A stretch of DNA of 64,000 bases from an uncultured Oscillospiraceae bacterium (GCA_900542145.1 UQMF01000005.1:62001-126000), one strand, 5' to 3'; shown: positions 15,869 to 25,181, counted from the first letter of the stretch. Notes: generated by a model from the letters alone, not told the origin. A program made the numbers and translations.

Positions 15869-18800
15869 TCAGTCCTTGAAATCTAGTCCGGAGTTCTCCA
15901 TAATGAGGTTCTCCGGCTTTACTCCCAGGAGAGTTTTGGTGCTGGAGTGCACCATGATATCACCGCTGCAATTGCGCATGCTCAAGGTGCCTTCGCAGTC
16001 CGCCGAGCCTATCGCCACGGATTCAGCGCCTTCAATAAGGGAGTTGAACGTGCAGTCGGACATGTTGATTATACCGAACTGCTTGTCTGCGCCTATGCCG
16101 ATGATCTCCTTCGCCTTGAATTCAGTGGTTATGCGCATGCTGGATATCGTGATCTTTCCGCCGCAGGAGTTGAAAGAGCCGATTCCGCCGACTTTATCGC
16201 CGGACATCGTGAATCCCATGCTGCCGTCGGAAACGGAGATATTGCATGGATCGCTGAAACTGCCGATTCCCAGCGCGGTCTTGGAGTGGTGCTCGATGTT
16301 GAAGCGCGTACCGGTGATAGAGATATCCGCCGGTGAGAGCAGGCTGCCTATGCCCAGGGTGTGCTTGCCCATCTGCCTGATGTTCAGCTCCTTGCAGCAG
16401 ATACGGATATGTGAGCCGCCGTCATTGCTGCGCCCACCGATGGCAACGCTCTTCTCGCTGTCCAGGTTGATGTAAATTCCGCCGGACATGTCGATCTCGA
16501 TGTTTCCGTAGGGAAGAGTGCTCCCTGAGCCGATCGCGTAGGTCTGCGCCGCTGCTGAGTTTATGGTCAGCGAACCGCTTCCTGTAATCTTCAGCGTGGA
16601 GCCGGACGGAACGTATATTCCGCCGATTATGCTGACTTCGCCGATGACGTTCAGCGTCATGGTGCTGTTCTGTCCGACAGTCACTGCGGCACCGGTGCTT
16701 TCGTTCCGGAGGGTGATGTCCACCAGGTCAAGGCGGCAGTCGCAGTTATTCTTTGCACGGATCGCCATTTCTGAGGTGTAGCTGCGGTTTCCGTTCAGGC
16801 AGTAATTCGGCTTGTTGATCATTACATCCGTGTATCCGTCAAGGTCGAGCGCCATCAGCGAGATTTCGCGTTCATCTCCGGTGAAATACGTCTTTTTCGG
16901 GCGGCGGTTGTCTGCCATGCGGTTGCACTCGATGATCTCCTGGACGATATCCGGGGAGATAGCCGGAACTATATCCGCAGTCGGCTTGGCGGTGTAATAG
17001 CCCTGGATAAGATCCACACCCATTCCGATAACGGTCTGGAGTTCCTCTGAAAGCTCCACGCCCTCCGCCAGAGCCATGAAGTTGTTGTCATGCGCGTAGT
17101 CTATGATATTGCGCGTGAAGTGCTTCTTGCGCTTATCCTTGTGGATATTCATGATAAGGCTGCGGTCGATCTTCACGACGTTGGGCATGAATGTCAGCAG
17201 GTTGCTGATGTTGGAATACCCTGTGCCGTAGTCGTCTATCGCTATCTGGAATCCGCAGCGCTGGCTTCTCTCAAGCAGCGTTTTCAGCTGGCTGGAGCTT
17301 GCCTCGGTCTGTTCGGTGAATTCCACGACGATGTTTTTCATGACGTCGCCGTACAGCTGATAGAGCTGCTCGAAATCCGGGTCGGGGAGCGTGCAGGCAG
17401 GTATGCTGTTGATGAACAGCAGTTTTCCGGCAAGCAGTTCCTGGTTTTCCTTGGCAAACTGCATGGTGTTGAACATAGTGCACTTCTCAACGTCGTTGAG
17501 CCTGTCCAGCGCCTCGGCGTGGGTGAGAATCGTCAGCGGCGACAGCCGGAATCCCTCGCCGGAACGCATCAGCGCCTCATACGCATAGATAGCGCCTGAT
17601 CGCGCGTTTACGATCGGCTGGAAGTTGTATGTGAACAGATTTTCATTCAGCAGGCGGATAACATTCTGGCGCTCCTCCGGGTCGAAGGTTTCGACTGCGA
17701 CATCGGCGGTCTTGTGCATCTTGGTGTGGTTATCCTTGGACATTGTACGCTGATAAGCGGCGTCGTAGGGCAGCTTCTCCAGAATGGATTTATCGGTTAT
17801 CGGCGCGGATACGGAAGCGGTGTAGATGTTCACGCCGTATTCGCTGTCGTGGCTATTAAGGGAGTCCAGCGCGCTCTGAAGGCGGTTCGGGACGTCGTCC
17901 ACGGAATCCTTGTCGAGTATTCCGGCGATGAAGAATTCATCGCCGCTGACCCTTACCACAATATCGCTGTCGCCGGCCGCATTTGAGAGAGCCACGCCAA
18001 GTGCGGAAAGCACCCGGTCGCCCTCGGAATAGCCGTAGGTGTCGTTTATGCCCTTGAGGTTCTCAACGTCGATGGAGATGATTCTCAGCAGCTTGTTGGG
18101 GTCGTTGAACTTTCCACAGCGCTCGGTCATGATGCGGGTATATCCGCGCATATTGAGCAGACCGGTGAGAGAATCGCGCACCTGGGCGTCGGTGACAGCG
18201 TCGTTGTACAGAATGTGTCGCCGCTGTTTTTCTAGCGCGCAGGCAACGCTTCTGAGCCACTTTACATATGTCTTGTCGTAAATGTGTCCGGTGTTGCCAT
18301 AGGAAAGCACCACATATCCATAGTTCACACCCATGAAGTGGAGAGAGGTGAAGATATATGCCGACGGCTCGCTGCGCTTCTCAAATATTGCAGGGAGCAT
18401 CTGTTCCCGGGGAAACTTCCTCATCATATCGACGTTTCCCTTGCCGTTGACGCGCTGCATTGACAGGCTGATACGGTCGGTGAATCCCGGCTCGGGGACT
18501 GCGTTGTGCATTACCTTGTTGTTGAAGCACATCCAGAATCCCTTGATGTCGCCGAGAAAATGAGTATACCAGTCCACCTTCCAGAGGTAGTCGTAGAATG
18601 TTTCGGCAGCTATCATGTCCTCGGACATGAAGTTATAGTAGGAATCCACGCCGCTGTGCTGCATTACGGTCATCTGCGCCAGCGCCTCATTGCAGAGCGT
18701 GCCGAGATTGAGCCTGTCGCAGCCGCAGGTGTAGCCGGGCTGAAGGGTCGCCGGACATTTGTCGGATTCCGGAGCGAATTCCTCGCCGCGTATCCTGGAT

Positions 18801-19576
18801 ATTATGAACCTTGCAGCATTGCGCGCCATTATTGTGGGGTCGCGCAGCGCGGAGGTGATATTGAGATAGTCGGTGCCGTAAGGCTCCTTCTGGTTGAAAC
18901 CGGTGAGCAGTACGTCCTCCGGTATCTTCACGCCCTTATCCGAGAGCGCGGAAAGCACCTGCACCGCCGTCAGGTCGGAGCAGCAGACGATCGCGTCCGG
19001 AAGTCCGTTGGCGATTATCTCATCGGCGATTGTGGAGAAATCGCTTACCCAGTCCTTGCCGTGATGGATACGGTTTTCGGGAATACTGATGCCGCGGCGC
19101 TTCATCGACTGGACGAAGTACCGCTGAATGGTGTTGTGAAAATCATCTGAGGGGCCGCCGACGAAGTCGGCGGTCTTTACGCTGTGATTGTCCACGAGGT
19201 GGGCGATCACCATATCCGCAGCAGGTTCGTAGTTGTATACAGCGTGGTCGAATCCCTCAACGCCGCAGTCATAGGAAAGCACGGGTCCCTTGAAATCTCT
19301 GCGTATACGCTCAATAAGCTTGTTTCGGGAGGCAATGTCGTTAATGCTGGTCGGGAAGATGATTATTCCGTCCAGCAGGTCAAGATTTATAAGGTCGTAT
19401 ACGGAGTTCTCCGCAGCGTCGAACTCCTGGTTTCCGGACATCATCAGCGATGAAAAGATAGCCGCGTCCATATCCGCCACAAAAAGTTCCTTCTGGATAC
19501 ATTCCAGCGAACGGTTAAAAAATATGTATTCCGCTTCAGCGGCAATTATGCCGATAAGAGGTCGTTGTTTTTCCAA
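15869..19576 (-). CDS. LacI-like sensor / GGDEF / EAL / beta-helix c-di-GMP protein
   Basis: 1235 residues using a TTG start at 19576, which has AAGGAG 8 bases upstream; an ATG 28 codons earlier has no such site. Residues about 5-265 match a LacI-type periplasmic-binding fold without a helix-turn-helix. About 270-455 is an unassigned region with a Cys cluster (GYTCGCDRL). A GGDEF domain (466-610) has SGDEF at 544-548 and no inhibitory-site Arg. An EAL domain (640-870) keeps YEALMR, VEFTEQ, IDDYGTGYSN, VKID and QGYY, so phosphodiesterase activity is plausible. Residues about 910-1235 are Gly/Ser-rich rungs with repeated AIGS/GIGS, like a right-handed beta-helix (carbohydrate-binding type). No signal or membrane segment is visible, so it appears cytosolic. 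The domain set is unusual. Confidence 0.85.
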   Translation of the reverse strand: MEKQRPLIGIIAAEAEYIFFNRSLECIQKELFVADMDAAIFSSLMMSGNQEFDAAENSVYDLINLDLLDGIIIFPTSINDIASRNKLIERIRRDFKGPVLSYDCGVEGFDHAVYNYEPAADMVIAHLVDNHSVKTADFVGGPSDDFHNTIQRYFVQSMKRRGISIPENRIHHGKDWVSDFSTIADEIIANGLPDAIVCCSDLTAVQVLSALSDKGVKIPEDVLLTGFNQKEPYGTDYLNITSALRDPTIMARNAARFIISRIRGEEFAPESDKCPATLQPGYTCGCDRLNLGTLCNEALAQMTVMQHSGVDSYYNFMSEDMIAAETFYDYLWKVDWYTHFLGDIKGFWMCFNNKVMHNAVPEPGFTDRISLSMQRVNGKGNVDMMRKFPREQMLPAIFEKRSEPSAYIFTSLHFMGVNYGYVVLSYGNTGHIYDKTYVKWLRSVACALEKQRRHILYNDAVTDAQVRDSLTGLLNMRGYTRIMTERCGKFNDPNKLLRIISIDVENLKGINDTYGYSEGDRVLSALGVALSNAAGDSDIVVRVSGDEFFIAGILDKDSVDDVPNRLQSALDSLNSHDSEYGVNIYTASVSAPITDKSILEKLPYDAAYQRTMSKDNHTKMHKTADVAVETFDPEERQNVIRLLNENLFTYNFQPIVNARSGAIYAYEALMRSGEGFRLSPLTILTHAEALDRLNDVEKCTMFNTMQFAKENQELLAGKLLFINSIPACTLPDPDFEQLYQLYGDVMKNIVVEFTEQTEASSSQLKTLLERSQRCGFQIAIDDYGTGYSNISNLLTFMPNVVKIDRSLIMNIHKDKRKKHFTRNIIDYAHDNNFMALAEGVELSEELQTVIGMGVDLIQGYYTAKPTADIVPAISPDIVQEIIECNRMADNRRPKKTYFTGDEREISLMALDLDGYTDVMINKPNYCLNGNRSYTSEMAIRAKNNCDCRLDLVDITLRNESTGAAVTVGQNSTMTLNVIGEVSIIGGIYVPSGSTLKITGSGSLTINSAAAQTYAIGSGSTLPYGNIEIDMSGGIYINLDSEKSVAIGGRSNDGGSHIRICCKELNIRQMGKHTLGIGSLLSPADISITGTRFNIEHHSKTALGIGSFSDPCNISVSDGSMGFTMSGDKVGGIGSFNSCGGKITISSMRITTEFKAKEIIGIGADKQFGIINMSDCTFNSLIEGAESVAIGSADCEGTLSMRNCSGDIMVHSSTKTLLGVKPENLIMENSGLDFKD

Positions 19577-19627
19577 GGTCTTTTCTCCTTTTTTATGGCG
19601 GAATATAATGCCATACTTATTTATTAT

Positions 19628-19657
19628 ATTATAGCACAAGCACAGATAGCGTTGCAA
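19628..19657 (-). promoter_or_regulatory. Promoter of the c-di-GMP signalling gene
   Basis: Minus strand TTGCAA (19652-19657), 18-base spacer, TATAAT (19628-19633), about 50 bases before the TTG start. The 338-bp gap 19577-19914 holds this promoter, a small GCTCCG/CGGAGC hairpin near 19740-19756 and the symporter promoter; I see no riboswitch in it. Confidence 0.65.
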
Positions 19658-19837
19658 CAATAAGCAAATGTTTTTGTGGGTTTTGCCATTAATATTTAGT
19701 GAAAATTACATTCCATTATTTGACAAACATGCAAAATCCGCTCCGTCAACCGGAGCAGAAAGGTAGAAATCCCAGCTGAAATGCTCAATTGTAATATACT
19801 ACCAATATTTTTGTGCAAAATGCTATGGGGGAATTAT

Positions 19838-19866
19838 TTGCAATTTGTGTCTGTTTGGTGTATAAT
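19838..19866 (+). promoter_or_regulatory. Promoter of the alanine symporter gene
   Basis: TTGCAA (19838-19843), 17-base spacer, TATAAT (19861-19866), 49 bases before the chosen ATG. Confidence 0.8.
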
Positions 19867-19914
19867 AGAATAGATTATTATGCGGACAAGTTCCGCTTCC
19901 GGGAGATAGAATAT

Positions 19915-21516
19915 ATGATCGAATTACTGATGATATCAGCAACGGCTGAGGCGGCTGCGGCGGAGGAAAACGCATTCCTTGCCGGAGTGAGAACTGTCAA
20001 CAATGCAATAAGCAGCGTTGTCTGGGGCTGGCCGGCGCTGATACTCTTGCTCTTTGTGGGAGTTCTCATGACTGTGCTGACCAAGTGCTTCCAGGTGTCC
20101 CATATCGGGCGCTGGTTCAGGTGCACCATCGGTGCTGTATTCAAGGACAGGAGCGTTACAAAGCACACCAAGGACAAGCAGATTTCCCAGTTCCAGAGTA
20201 TCTGTGCGGCGCTTGCGTCCACGGTCGGCACGGGTAATATCGCCGGCGTCGCCTCCGCAATAGTCACGGGCGGACCTGGCGCAGTGTTCTGGATGTGGGT
20301 GATGGCATTCTTCGGAATGATGACGAATTTCGCCGAGAACGTCCTGGGTATCCTCTACCGTGTCAAGAACAAGGACGGCGAGTGGAGCGGCGGCGCGATG
20401 TATTACCTCAGGCACGGGCTTGGCTCCAAAAAGCACTGCAAGGTGCTAGGCTCCGTCCTGGCTGTTATGTTCTGCATATTCTGCCTGTTTGCGTCGTTCG
20501 GCATAGGCAATATGACCCAGATCAACACGATATCTACCAACATGAACAGCACTTTCGGAATCCCCAACTGGCTGACAGGAATCGTGCTGATGATAGTTGC
20601 GGCACTGGTAGTTATCGGCGGAATCAAGCGTATTGCGCTGGTAACCGAAAAGATCGTACCGGTGATGGTAGTCATTTATCTCCTGGGTACTGTGGCGGTA
20701 TGCATAAAGAACATCTCTCAGCTGGGCGCGGTTTTCGCGGCGATATTCGAGAGCGCATTCGGCATTGAGGCTGTCGTCGGCGGACTTGTCGGTCAGGGCG
20801 TCAAGATGGCGGTCGAGATGGGCATGAAGCGCGGTGTGTTCTCCAACGAAGCCGGACTTGGCTCCTCGGTAATGGTGCACTGCAACTCCAACGTTAAGGA
20901 GCCTGTGAGCCAGGGTATGTGGGGAATCTTCAGCGTATTCACGGACACCATCGTGGTATGCTCTCTGACTGCGTTCACGATACTTTCCTCCGGGCTTTTC
21001 GACCTCTCCACCGGCAGACTTGCGGCGGAATACTCGGATCTTGCGAAAAACACCGGCTCCATCGTGGGCGTTGCGTTCCAGACGAATTTCGGCGATATCG
21101 GGCGTTATTTCGTGGCGATTGCGCTGCTGCTGTTCGCGTTCTCCACGGCGCTTGGATGGAGCCATTACGGAACTAAGGCGTTTGAGTACATGTTCGGCAC
21201 AAAGGCGACGATCTACTACAAGGTCGTGTTCGTCGCTGCTGTAATGGGCGGCGCCACCATGGGCGAGAACCTCGCATGGGAGCTTTCCGACACATTCAAC
21301 GGAATGATGATGATCCCGAACCTTATCGGAGTGCTGGTGCTTTCGCCGATGGTGTACAAGTGCACGAAGAACTACATAGACCGCCATGTGCGGCACCTTG
21401 ACGTGGAGCCTATGCTGTCAGTGCATGAGAATATCCAGCGTGAGCAGGCGATGGCTCTGGAGGCGGAGCAGAAAGCGCTCGCCAAGGTGGGAATCGACAG
21501 CGATTATGCGGAGTGA
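19915..21516 (+). CDS. Sodium:alanine symporter, AGCS family
   Basis: 533 residues with about ten membrane segments. Family signatures include STVGTGNIAGVASAIVTGGPGAVFWMW, seen at residues about 102-128, and GVFSNEAGLGS in the middle. It imports alanine or glycine with sodium. I chose the ATG at 19915 because it follows GGGAGATA and lies downstream of a strong promoter; the upstream in-frame ATG at 19813 would start before that promoter. No linked metabolic genes are seen. Confidence 0.92.
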   Translation: MIELLMISATAEAAAAEENAFLAGVRTVNNAISSVVWGWPALILLLFVGVLMTVLTKCFQVSHIGRWFRCTIGAVFKDRSVTKHTKDKQISQFQSICAALASTVGTGNIAGVASAIVTGGPGAVFWMWVMAFFGMMTNFAENVLGILYRVKNKDGEWSGGAMYYLRHGLGSKKHCKVLGSVLAVMFCIFCLFASFGIGNMTQINTISTNMNSTFGIPNWLTGIVLMIVAALVVIGGIKRIALVTEKIVPVMVVIYLLGTVAVCIKNISQLGAVFAAIFESAFGIEAVVGGLVGQGVKMAVEMGMKRGVFSNEAGLGSSVMVHCNSNVKEPVSQGMWGIFSVFTDTIVVCSLTAFTILSSGLFDLSTGRLAAEYSDLAKNTGSIVGVAFQTNFGDIGRYFVAIALLLFAFSTALGWSHYGTKAFEYMFGTKATIYYKVVFVAAVMGGATMGENLAWELSDTFNGMMMIPNLIGVLVLSPMVYKCTKNYIDRHVRHLDVEPMLSVHENIQREQAMALEAEQKALAKVGIDSDYAE

Positions 21517-21536
21517 TCACAGCTGAATAAAAAAGA

Positions 21537-21567
21537 CCCCCGGGACCGCATTGCAGTTCCGGGGGAG
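21537..21567 (+). terminator. Terminator between symporter and metal-binding gene
   Basis: CCCCCGGGA (21537-21545) and TTCCGGGGG (21557-21565) form a stem with one G-T wobble, preceded by an A run (21528-21534). It lies between convergent genes and could serve both. Confidence 0.7.
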
Positions 21568-21572
21568 TTCTG

Positions 21573-21956
21573 TTATTGCTTCTTTGATGCGTCCGTGATT
21601 TTCTCTACCGTGTAGTCAAGCCCCATAATGGTGCTGCGTATCTGCAGCTCCGAAAGGGGATTCTCGGAGAGGATATCAGCGGAGCCGTCCTTCCAGCTGA
21701 CCTTCGCGAATACTCCGTCCTGGCGGTTGAATGCCAGCGCTATACGGCTTGCGCACTTGTCGCAGTGCATTCCGCCGATCTTCACGGAGTAGCTGTGGGA
21801 GTACCCGGAGGTATCCTTGACGATATTTTCGGCGATAGCACCGCCGCCGGCTCCGCAGCAGCCCTGCTTTCCGCGCTTTATAATGCTGCGGACTGCGATA
21901 ACGCAGATGACCGCGAGCACCGCAATAATGGCTGCCGTTATCAGTGTTTCAGGCAT
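21573..21956 (-). CDS. Membrane-anchored heavy-metal-associated (HMA) domain protein
   Basis: 127 residues. One N-terminal membrane segment (about residues 5-24) is followed by a basic patch, a Cys-Cys pair (GCCGAGGG) and an HMA fold with GGMHCDKCASRIA, the CxxC metal-binding loop. The family binds soft or transition metals; here it ends an iron-uptake operon. I chose the ATG at 21956, nine bases after AGGAG, because the ATG at 21965 directly abuts that site. It overlaps the DtxR-type gene by 8 bases. A role in iron or copper handling is inferred from context only. Confidence 0.75.
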   Translation of the reverse strand: MPETLITAAIIAVLAVICVIAVRSIIKRGKQGCCGAGGGAIAENIVKDTSGYSHSYSVKIGGMHCDKCASRIALAFNRQDGVFAKVSWKDGSADILSENPLSELQIRSTIMGLDYTVEKITDASKKQ

Positions 21957-22326
21957 GTGCTGCATCTCCTAATGCGTATTTAACAAGTTTATCTACCGTG
22001 TCCTCGGATACCTGCGTTACAATTTTTACAGCATCCGAGTCGGCATTGTTCTCATCGATACCGACCTTGTTCCGGAGAAAATCGCATAGGATCAGACTGC
22101 TTGTGAACAGTGAGGAGGCGGCCTTGGCACCCTCGTCGGTCAGCACTATCTTACCGTAGGGTTCCTTCAGGATATAACCTTCGTCCGTGAGCCGCTGCGT
22201 CATCTTGACAGTGCTGGCTTTTGTCACTCCCACAAGCCTGGAAATATCCGAGGAGCTTATCATTCCCCCCTTGTTCCCGAGTCTGTAGATCGCAAAGAGG
22301 TATTTTTTCTGTGCGTAGGTCAACAT
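21949..22326 (-). CDS. DtxR/MntR-type metal-dependent repressor, short form
   Basis: 125 residues. A winged helix (LTYAQKKYLFAIYRL; ISRLVGVTKASTVKMTQRL) is followed by a short C-terminal metal-binding/dimer region and no SH3-like domain. DtxR-family proteins repress iron or manganese uptake genes when metal is bound. I chose the ATG at 22326, six bases after AGGAGG; the longer frame upstream reads through the preceding gene. It lies inside the Feo operon and probably controls it through the GTTAG-N6-CTAAC palindromes (inference). Confidence 0.85.
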   Translation of the reverse strand: MLTYAQKKYLFAIYRLGNKGGMISSSDISRLVGVTKASTVKMTQRLTDEGYILKEPYGKIVLTDEGAKAASSLFTSSLILCDFLRNKVGIDENNADSDAVKIVTQVSEDTVDKLVKYALGDAAHA

Positions 22327-22378
22327 CGTGTTCCTCCTGTTTAGGCAATCCGCTTCACGATGGTGCGGCTGCCTTAGT

Positions 22379-22594
22379 TTATTTTCTGCCTCCGGAGCCA
22401 GTGTGCGCCTGGGAGCATGCGCTGCAGCCGCTGCAATGCCCTTTGCAGGCGCCGCAGGATCCGCAGTTGCCGCCACAGGTGAATTTGCCTGCTTTTCTGT
22501 CGCGCACCAGCTTTATTACGATAAGCACGACGACGGCAAGAATAATGGCGCCGACCAGCAGGCTGCCCCAGTTGTTCTGTAGGAATTCCAGCAT
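22379..22594 (-). CDS. FeoB-associated Cys-rich membrane protein
   Basis: 71 residues: one membrane helix (residues about 10-30), a basic stretch, then a Cys/Gly-rich tail with eight cysteines (CGGNCGSCGACKGHCSGCSAC). This is the pattern of the small protein that follows feoB in Firmicutes. It may receive or hand off iron at the membrane. I chose the ATG at 22594, nine bases after GGGAG, over ATG 22603, which directly abuts it. Confidence 0.9.
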   Translation of the reverse strand: MLEFLQNNWGSLLVGAIILAVVVLIVIKLVRDRKAGKFTCGGNCGSCGACKGHCSGCSACSQAHTGSGGRK

Positions 22595-22658
22595 AATAAG
22601 CATCTCCCGAAAAATACCGGGCGGCAGAGTTGCCCCAGCCGCCCGCAAATATCAGCGA

Positions 22659-25181
22659 TTAAACCTTAATCTTCTTTGTGAGCTTGGTAGACTCTTTGTA
22701 GGGTCTGAAGAGCATGTAAACAAGACCTGCCAGCAGAGCCACTGCAAATATCAGGCTGATGATGTTGCAAACAGCGCCGCTGCCAGCGGTCATCAGTGTG
22801 CCGGTAAAGAGGTTGCCGAGCTGGTTTACGATGAGGGCGATCACATAAGCGAAGCCGCACTCGTAACCGATGGCGAACCAGAACCACTTTCTGTTGTTCA
22901 TCTCACGCTTGATAGCGCCCATTGCTGCGAAGCAGGGTGCGCACAGCAGGTTGAATATCAGGAAGGACATACCGCTTACGCTGGTGAACGCTGCGCCCAT
23001 TGCTGCGTATACGGACTGATCTCCGCCGCCGTAGAGTACGCCGAGGGTGCCGACGATGTTCTCTTTAGCAACAAGACCGGTGATAGCTGCAACGGTAGCC
23101 TGCCAGTCGCCCCAGCCAAGAGGAGCAAATATCCAGCAGATAGCCCTGCCAATGGCGGCGAGTATTGAGGAATCCATCTGGCTTTCGTCAAGCATCTGGA
23201 ATGCGCCGTCAACAAATCCGAAATAAGAGGTGAACCAGACGAAGATGGTAGACAGTGTGATGATGGTACCAGCCTTCTTGATGAAGGACCAGCCGCGCTC
23301 CCACATGGAGCGGAGTACGTTGCCTACTGTAGGCCAGTGGTAAGCAGGCAGCTCCATAACGAACGGAGCAGGATCGCCGGCGAACATCTTTGTTTTCTTC
23401 AGAATGATACCGGAAATGATGATCGCTGCGATACCGATGAAGTAGGCGCCGGTGGATACCCACGGAGAGCCGCCGAAGATAGCGCCTGCGATCATTGCGA
23501 TGAACGGTACTTTAGCGCCGCAGGGGATAAAGGTCGTGGTCATTACGGTCATGCGGCGGTCGCGCTCGTTCTCAATTGTACGGGAAGCCATGATACCAGG
23601 GATACCGCAGCCGGTACCGATGAGGATCGGGATAAAGGACTTACCGGAAAGACCGAACTTTCTGAATACACGGTCGAGTACGAATGCAACACGCGCCATG
23701 TAACCACACGCCTCAAGGAATGCCAGGAAGATGAACAGTACGAGCATCTGGGGAACGAAGCCGAGTACCGCGCCAACGCCGGCTACGATACCGTCGAGGA
23801 TAAGACCCTTCAGCCAGTCAACGCAGTTGATCGCGTCCAGACCGTTCTCGACCAGAACCGGGATACCAGGTACCCACGGACCATAGGAAGCAGGATCAGG
23901 CTCGTCAAAGCCGTTCTCGGTGAAGTAAGCCACTGCGTCAGCGTAGGTTGTGCCGAGGGTCTCCTCCTCGTCTGCGTCAGCAGGGATCTCAGAAGCGTAA
24001 ACGGTGATCTCGCTCACTGCGAGGGTTTCCTCGTCCTCTACCTCGTAGGGAACGGATTCCTCCGCAGGGGTGAACGCGGTGATGTCAGCGAGCGCCGCGT
24101 CAGCGTCGAATTCCTCGTCCTCAAGGTCGGGGGCAACGCCGAATGCGTCCAGAGCGCTCATTGCGTCGCCGTATTCCTCGGAAGCCTCGTCGTATGCGCC
24201 TCTGCCTATTCCGAGTGCGAACCAGCCGTCGCCGAACAGACCGTCGTTAGCCCATCCGGTAGCGTTTGCGCCGACTGTTACCATGGAAACGTAGTAAACC
24301 AGCCACATTACGATCGCGAAGATCGGCAGACCCAGCCAGCGGTTGGTTACGATCTTATCGATCTTATCGGATACTGTCAGACCGCCTTTGTTCTTCTTTG
24401 TCAGGCAGCCCTTGATGATGGTGGATATGTAAACGTAACGCTCGTTTGTGATGATGGATTCTGCATCGTCGTCAAGCTCTGTTTCAGCAGCTTTGATGTC
24501 CTTTTCGATGTGCTCCATCGTTTCCTTGGGGATCTTGATCATCTCCAGGACCTTTTCGTCACGCTCAAAGATCTTGATCGCATACCAGCGCTGCTGCGCC
24601 TCGGGCAGATCGTGGAGGGCTGCTTCCTCAATGTGGGCGATGGCATGCTCGACTACTCCGCTGAAGGTGTGCTGAGGTATCATCTTTTCCTTTGCCTCAG
24701 CCGCCCTGATAGCCTTCTGAGCTGCCTCGGTTATACCGGTGCCTTTCAGAGCGGAGATCTCGCAAACCTCGCAGCCGAGTTCCTTTGCCAGCTGTTCGGT
24801 GTTGATCCTGTCGCCGTTCTTTTTTACGACATCCATCATGTTCACGGCCGCAACTACCGGAATACCCAGCTCTACCAGCTGCGTGGTGAGGTAGAGGTTA
24901 CGCTCCAGGTTGGTACCGTCGATGATGTTGAGTATTGAGTCAGGACGCTCGCCTACAAGGTAATTTCTTGCAACGACTTCCTCCAGTGTGTAGGGGGAAA
25001 GGGAGTAGATACCCGGCAGGTCGGTGATTATAACGTCCTTTCTGCCTTTCAGCTTACCCTCTTTCTTCTCAACAGTAACTCCCGGCCAGTTACCTACGAA
25101 CTGGTTGGAGCCTGTCAGCGCATTGAAGAGCGTTGTCTTACCGCAGTTAGGGTTGCCTGCGAGCGCTATTCTGATGTCCAT
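22659..25181 (-). CDS. feoB: Ferrous iron transporter FeoB
   Basis: 840 residues. The N-terminal G-domain has GNPNCGKT (residues 9-16) and DLPG (54-57). The GDI region follows, then the membrane part with two Gate domains (for example GTGCGIPGIMASRT and LLCAPCFAAMGAIKRE). It imports Fe(II) with GTP. Unusual: between the first membrane helix (about 285-303) and the next there is an acidic insertion of roughly 100 residues (about 320-430) with DEEFDADA and DADEEETL; a typical FeoB has a much shorter outer loop here. ATG 25181 follows AGGAG by 8 bases. It lies downstream of two feoA genes. Confidence 0.95.
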   Translation of the reverse strand: MDIRIALAGNPNCGKTTLFNALTGSNQFVGNWPGVTVEKKEGKLKGRKDVIITDLPGIYSLSPYTLEEVVARNYLVGERPDSILNIIDGTNLERNLYLTTQLVELGIPVVAAVNMMDVVKKNGDRINTEQLAKELGCEVCEISALKGTGITEAAQKAIRAAEAKEKMIPQHTFSGVVEHAIAHIEEAALHDLPEAQQRWYAIKIFERDEKVLEMIKIPKETMEHIEKDIKAAETELDDDAESIITNERYVYISTIIKGCLTKKNKGGLTVSDKIDKIVTNRWLGLPIFAIVMWLVYYVSMVTVGANATGWANDGLFGDGWFALGIGRGAYDEASEEYGDAMSALDAFGVAPDLEDEEFDADAALADITAFTPAEESVPYEVEDEETLAVSEITVYASEIPADADEEETLGTTYADAVAYFTENGFDEPDPASYGPWVPGIPVLVENGLDAINCVDWLKGLILDGIVAGVGAVLGFVPQMLVLFIFLAFLEACGYMARVAFVLDRVFRKFGLSGKSFIPILIGTGCGIPGIMASRTIENERDRRMTVMTTTFIPCGAKVPFIAMIAGAIFGGSPWVSTGAYFIGIAAIIISGIILKKTKMFAGDPAPFVMELPAYHWPTVGNVLRSMWERGWSFIKKAGTIITLSTIFVWFTSYFGFVDGAFQMLDESQMDSSILAAIGRAICWIFAPLGWGDWQATVAAITGLVAKENIVGTLGVLYGGGDQSVYAAMGAAFTSVSGMSFLIFNLLCAPCFAAMGAIKREMNNRKWFWFAIGYECGFAYVIALIVNQLGNLFTGTLMTAGSGAVCNIISLIFAVALLAGLVYMLFRPYKESTKLTKKIKV

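Noticed and set aside
19667..19830. c-di-GMP riboswitch between the GGDEF/EAL gene and the symporter
   Set aside because: Only a small GCTCCG/CGGAGC hairpin and a lone TTGACA are seen; the conserved GEMM core is absent.
23337..24938. Plus-strand ORF of 533 codons opposite feoB
   Set aside because: feoB is certain on the other strand; the antisense frame has an implausible composition and no start signals.
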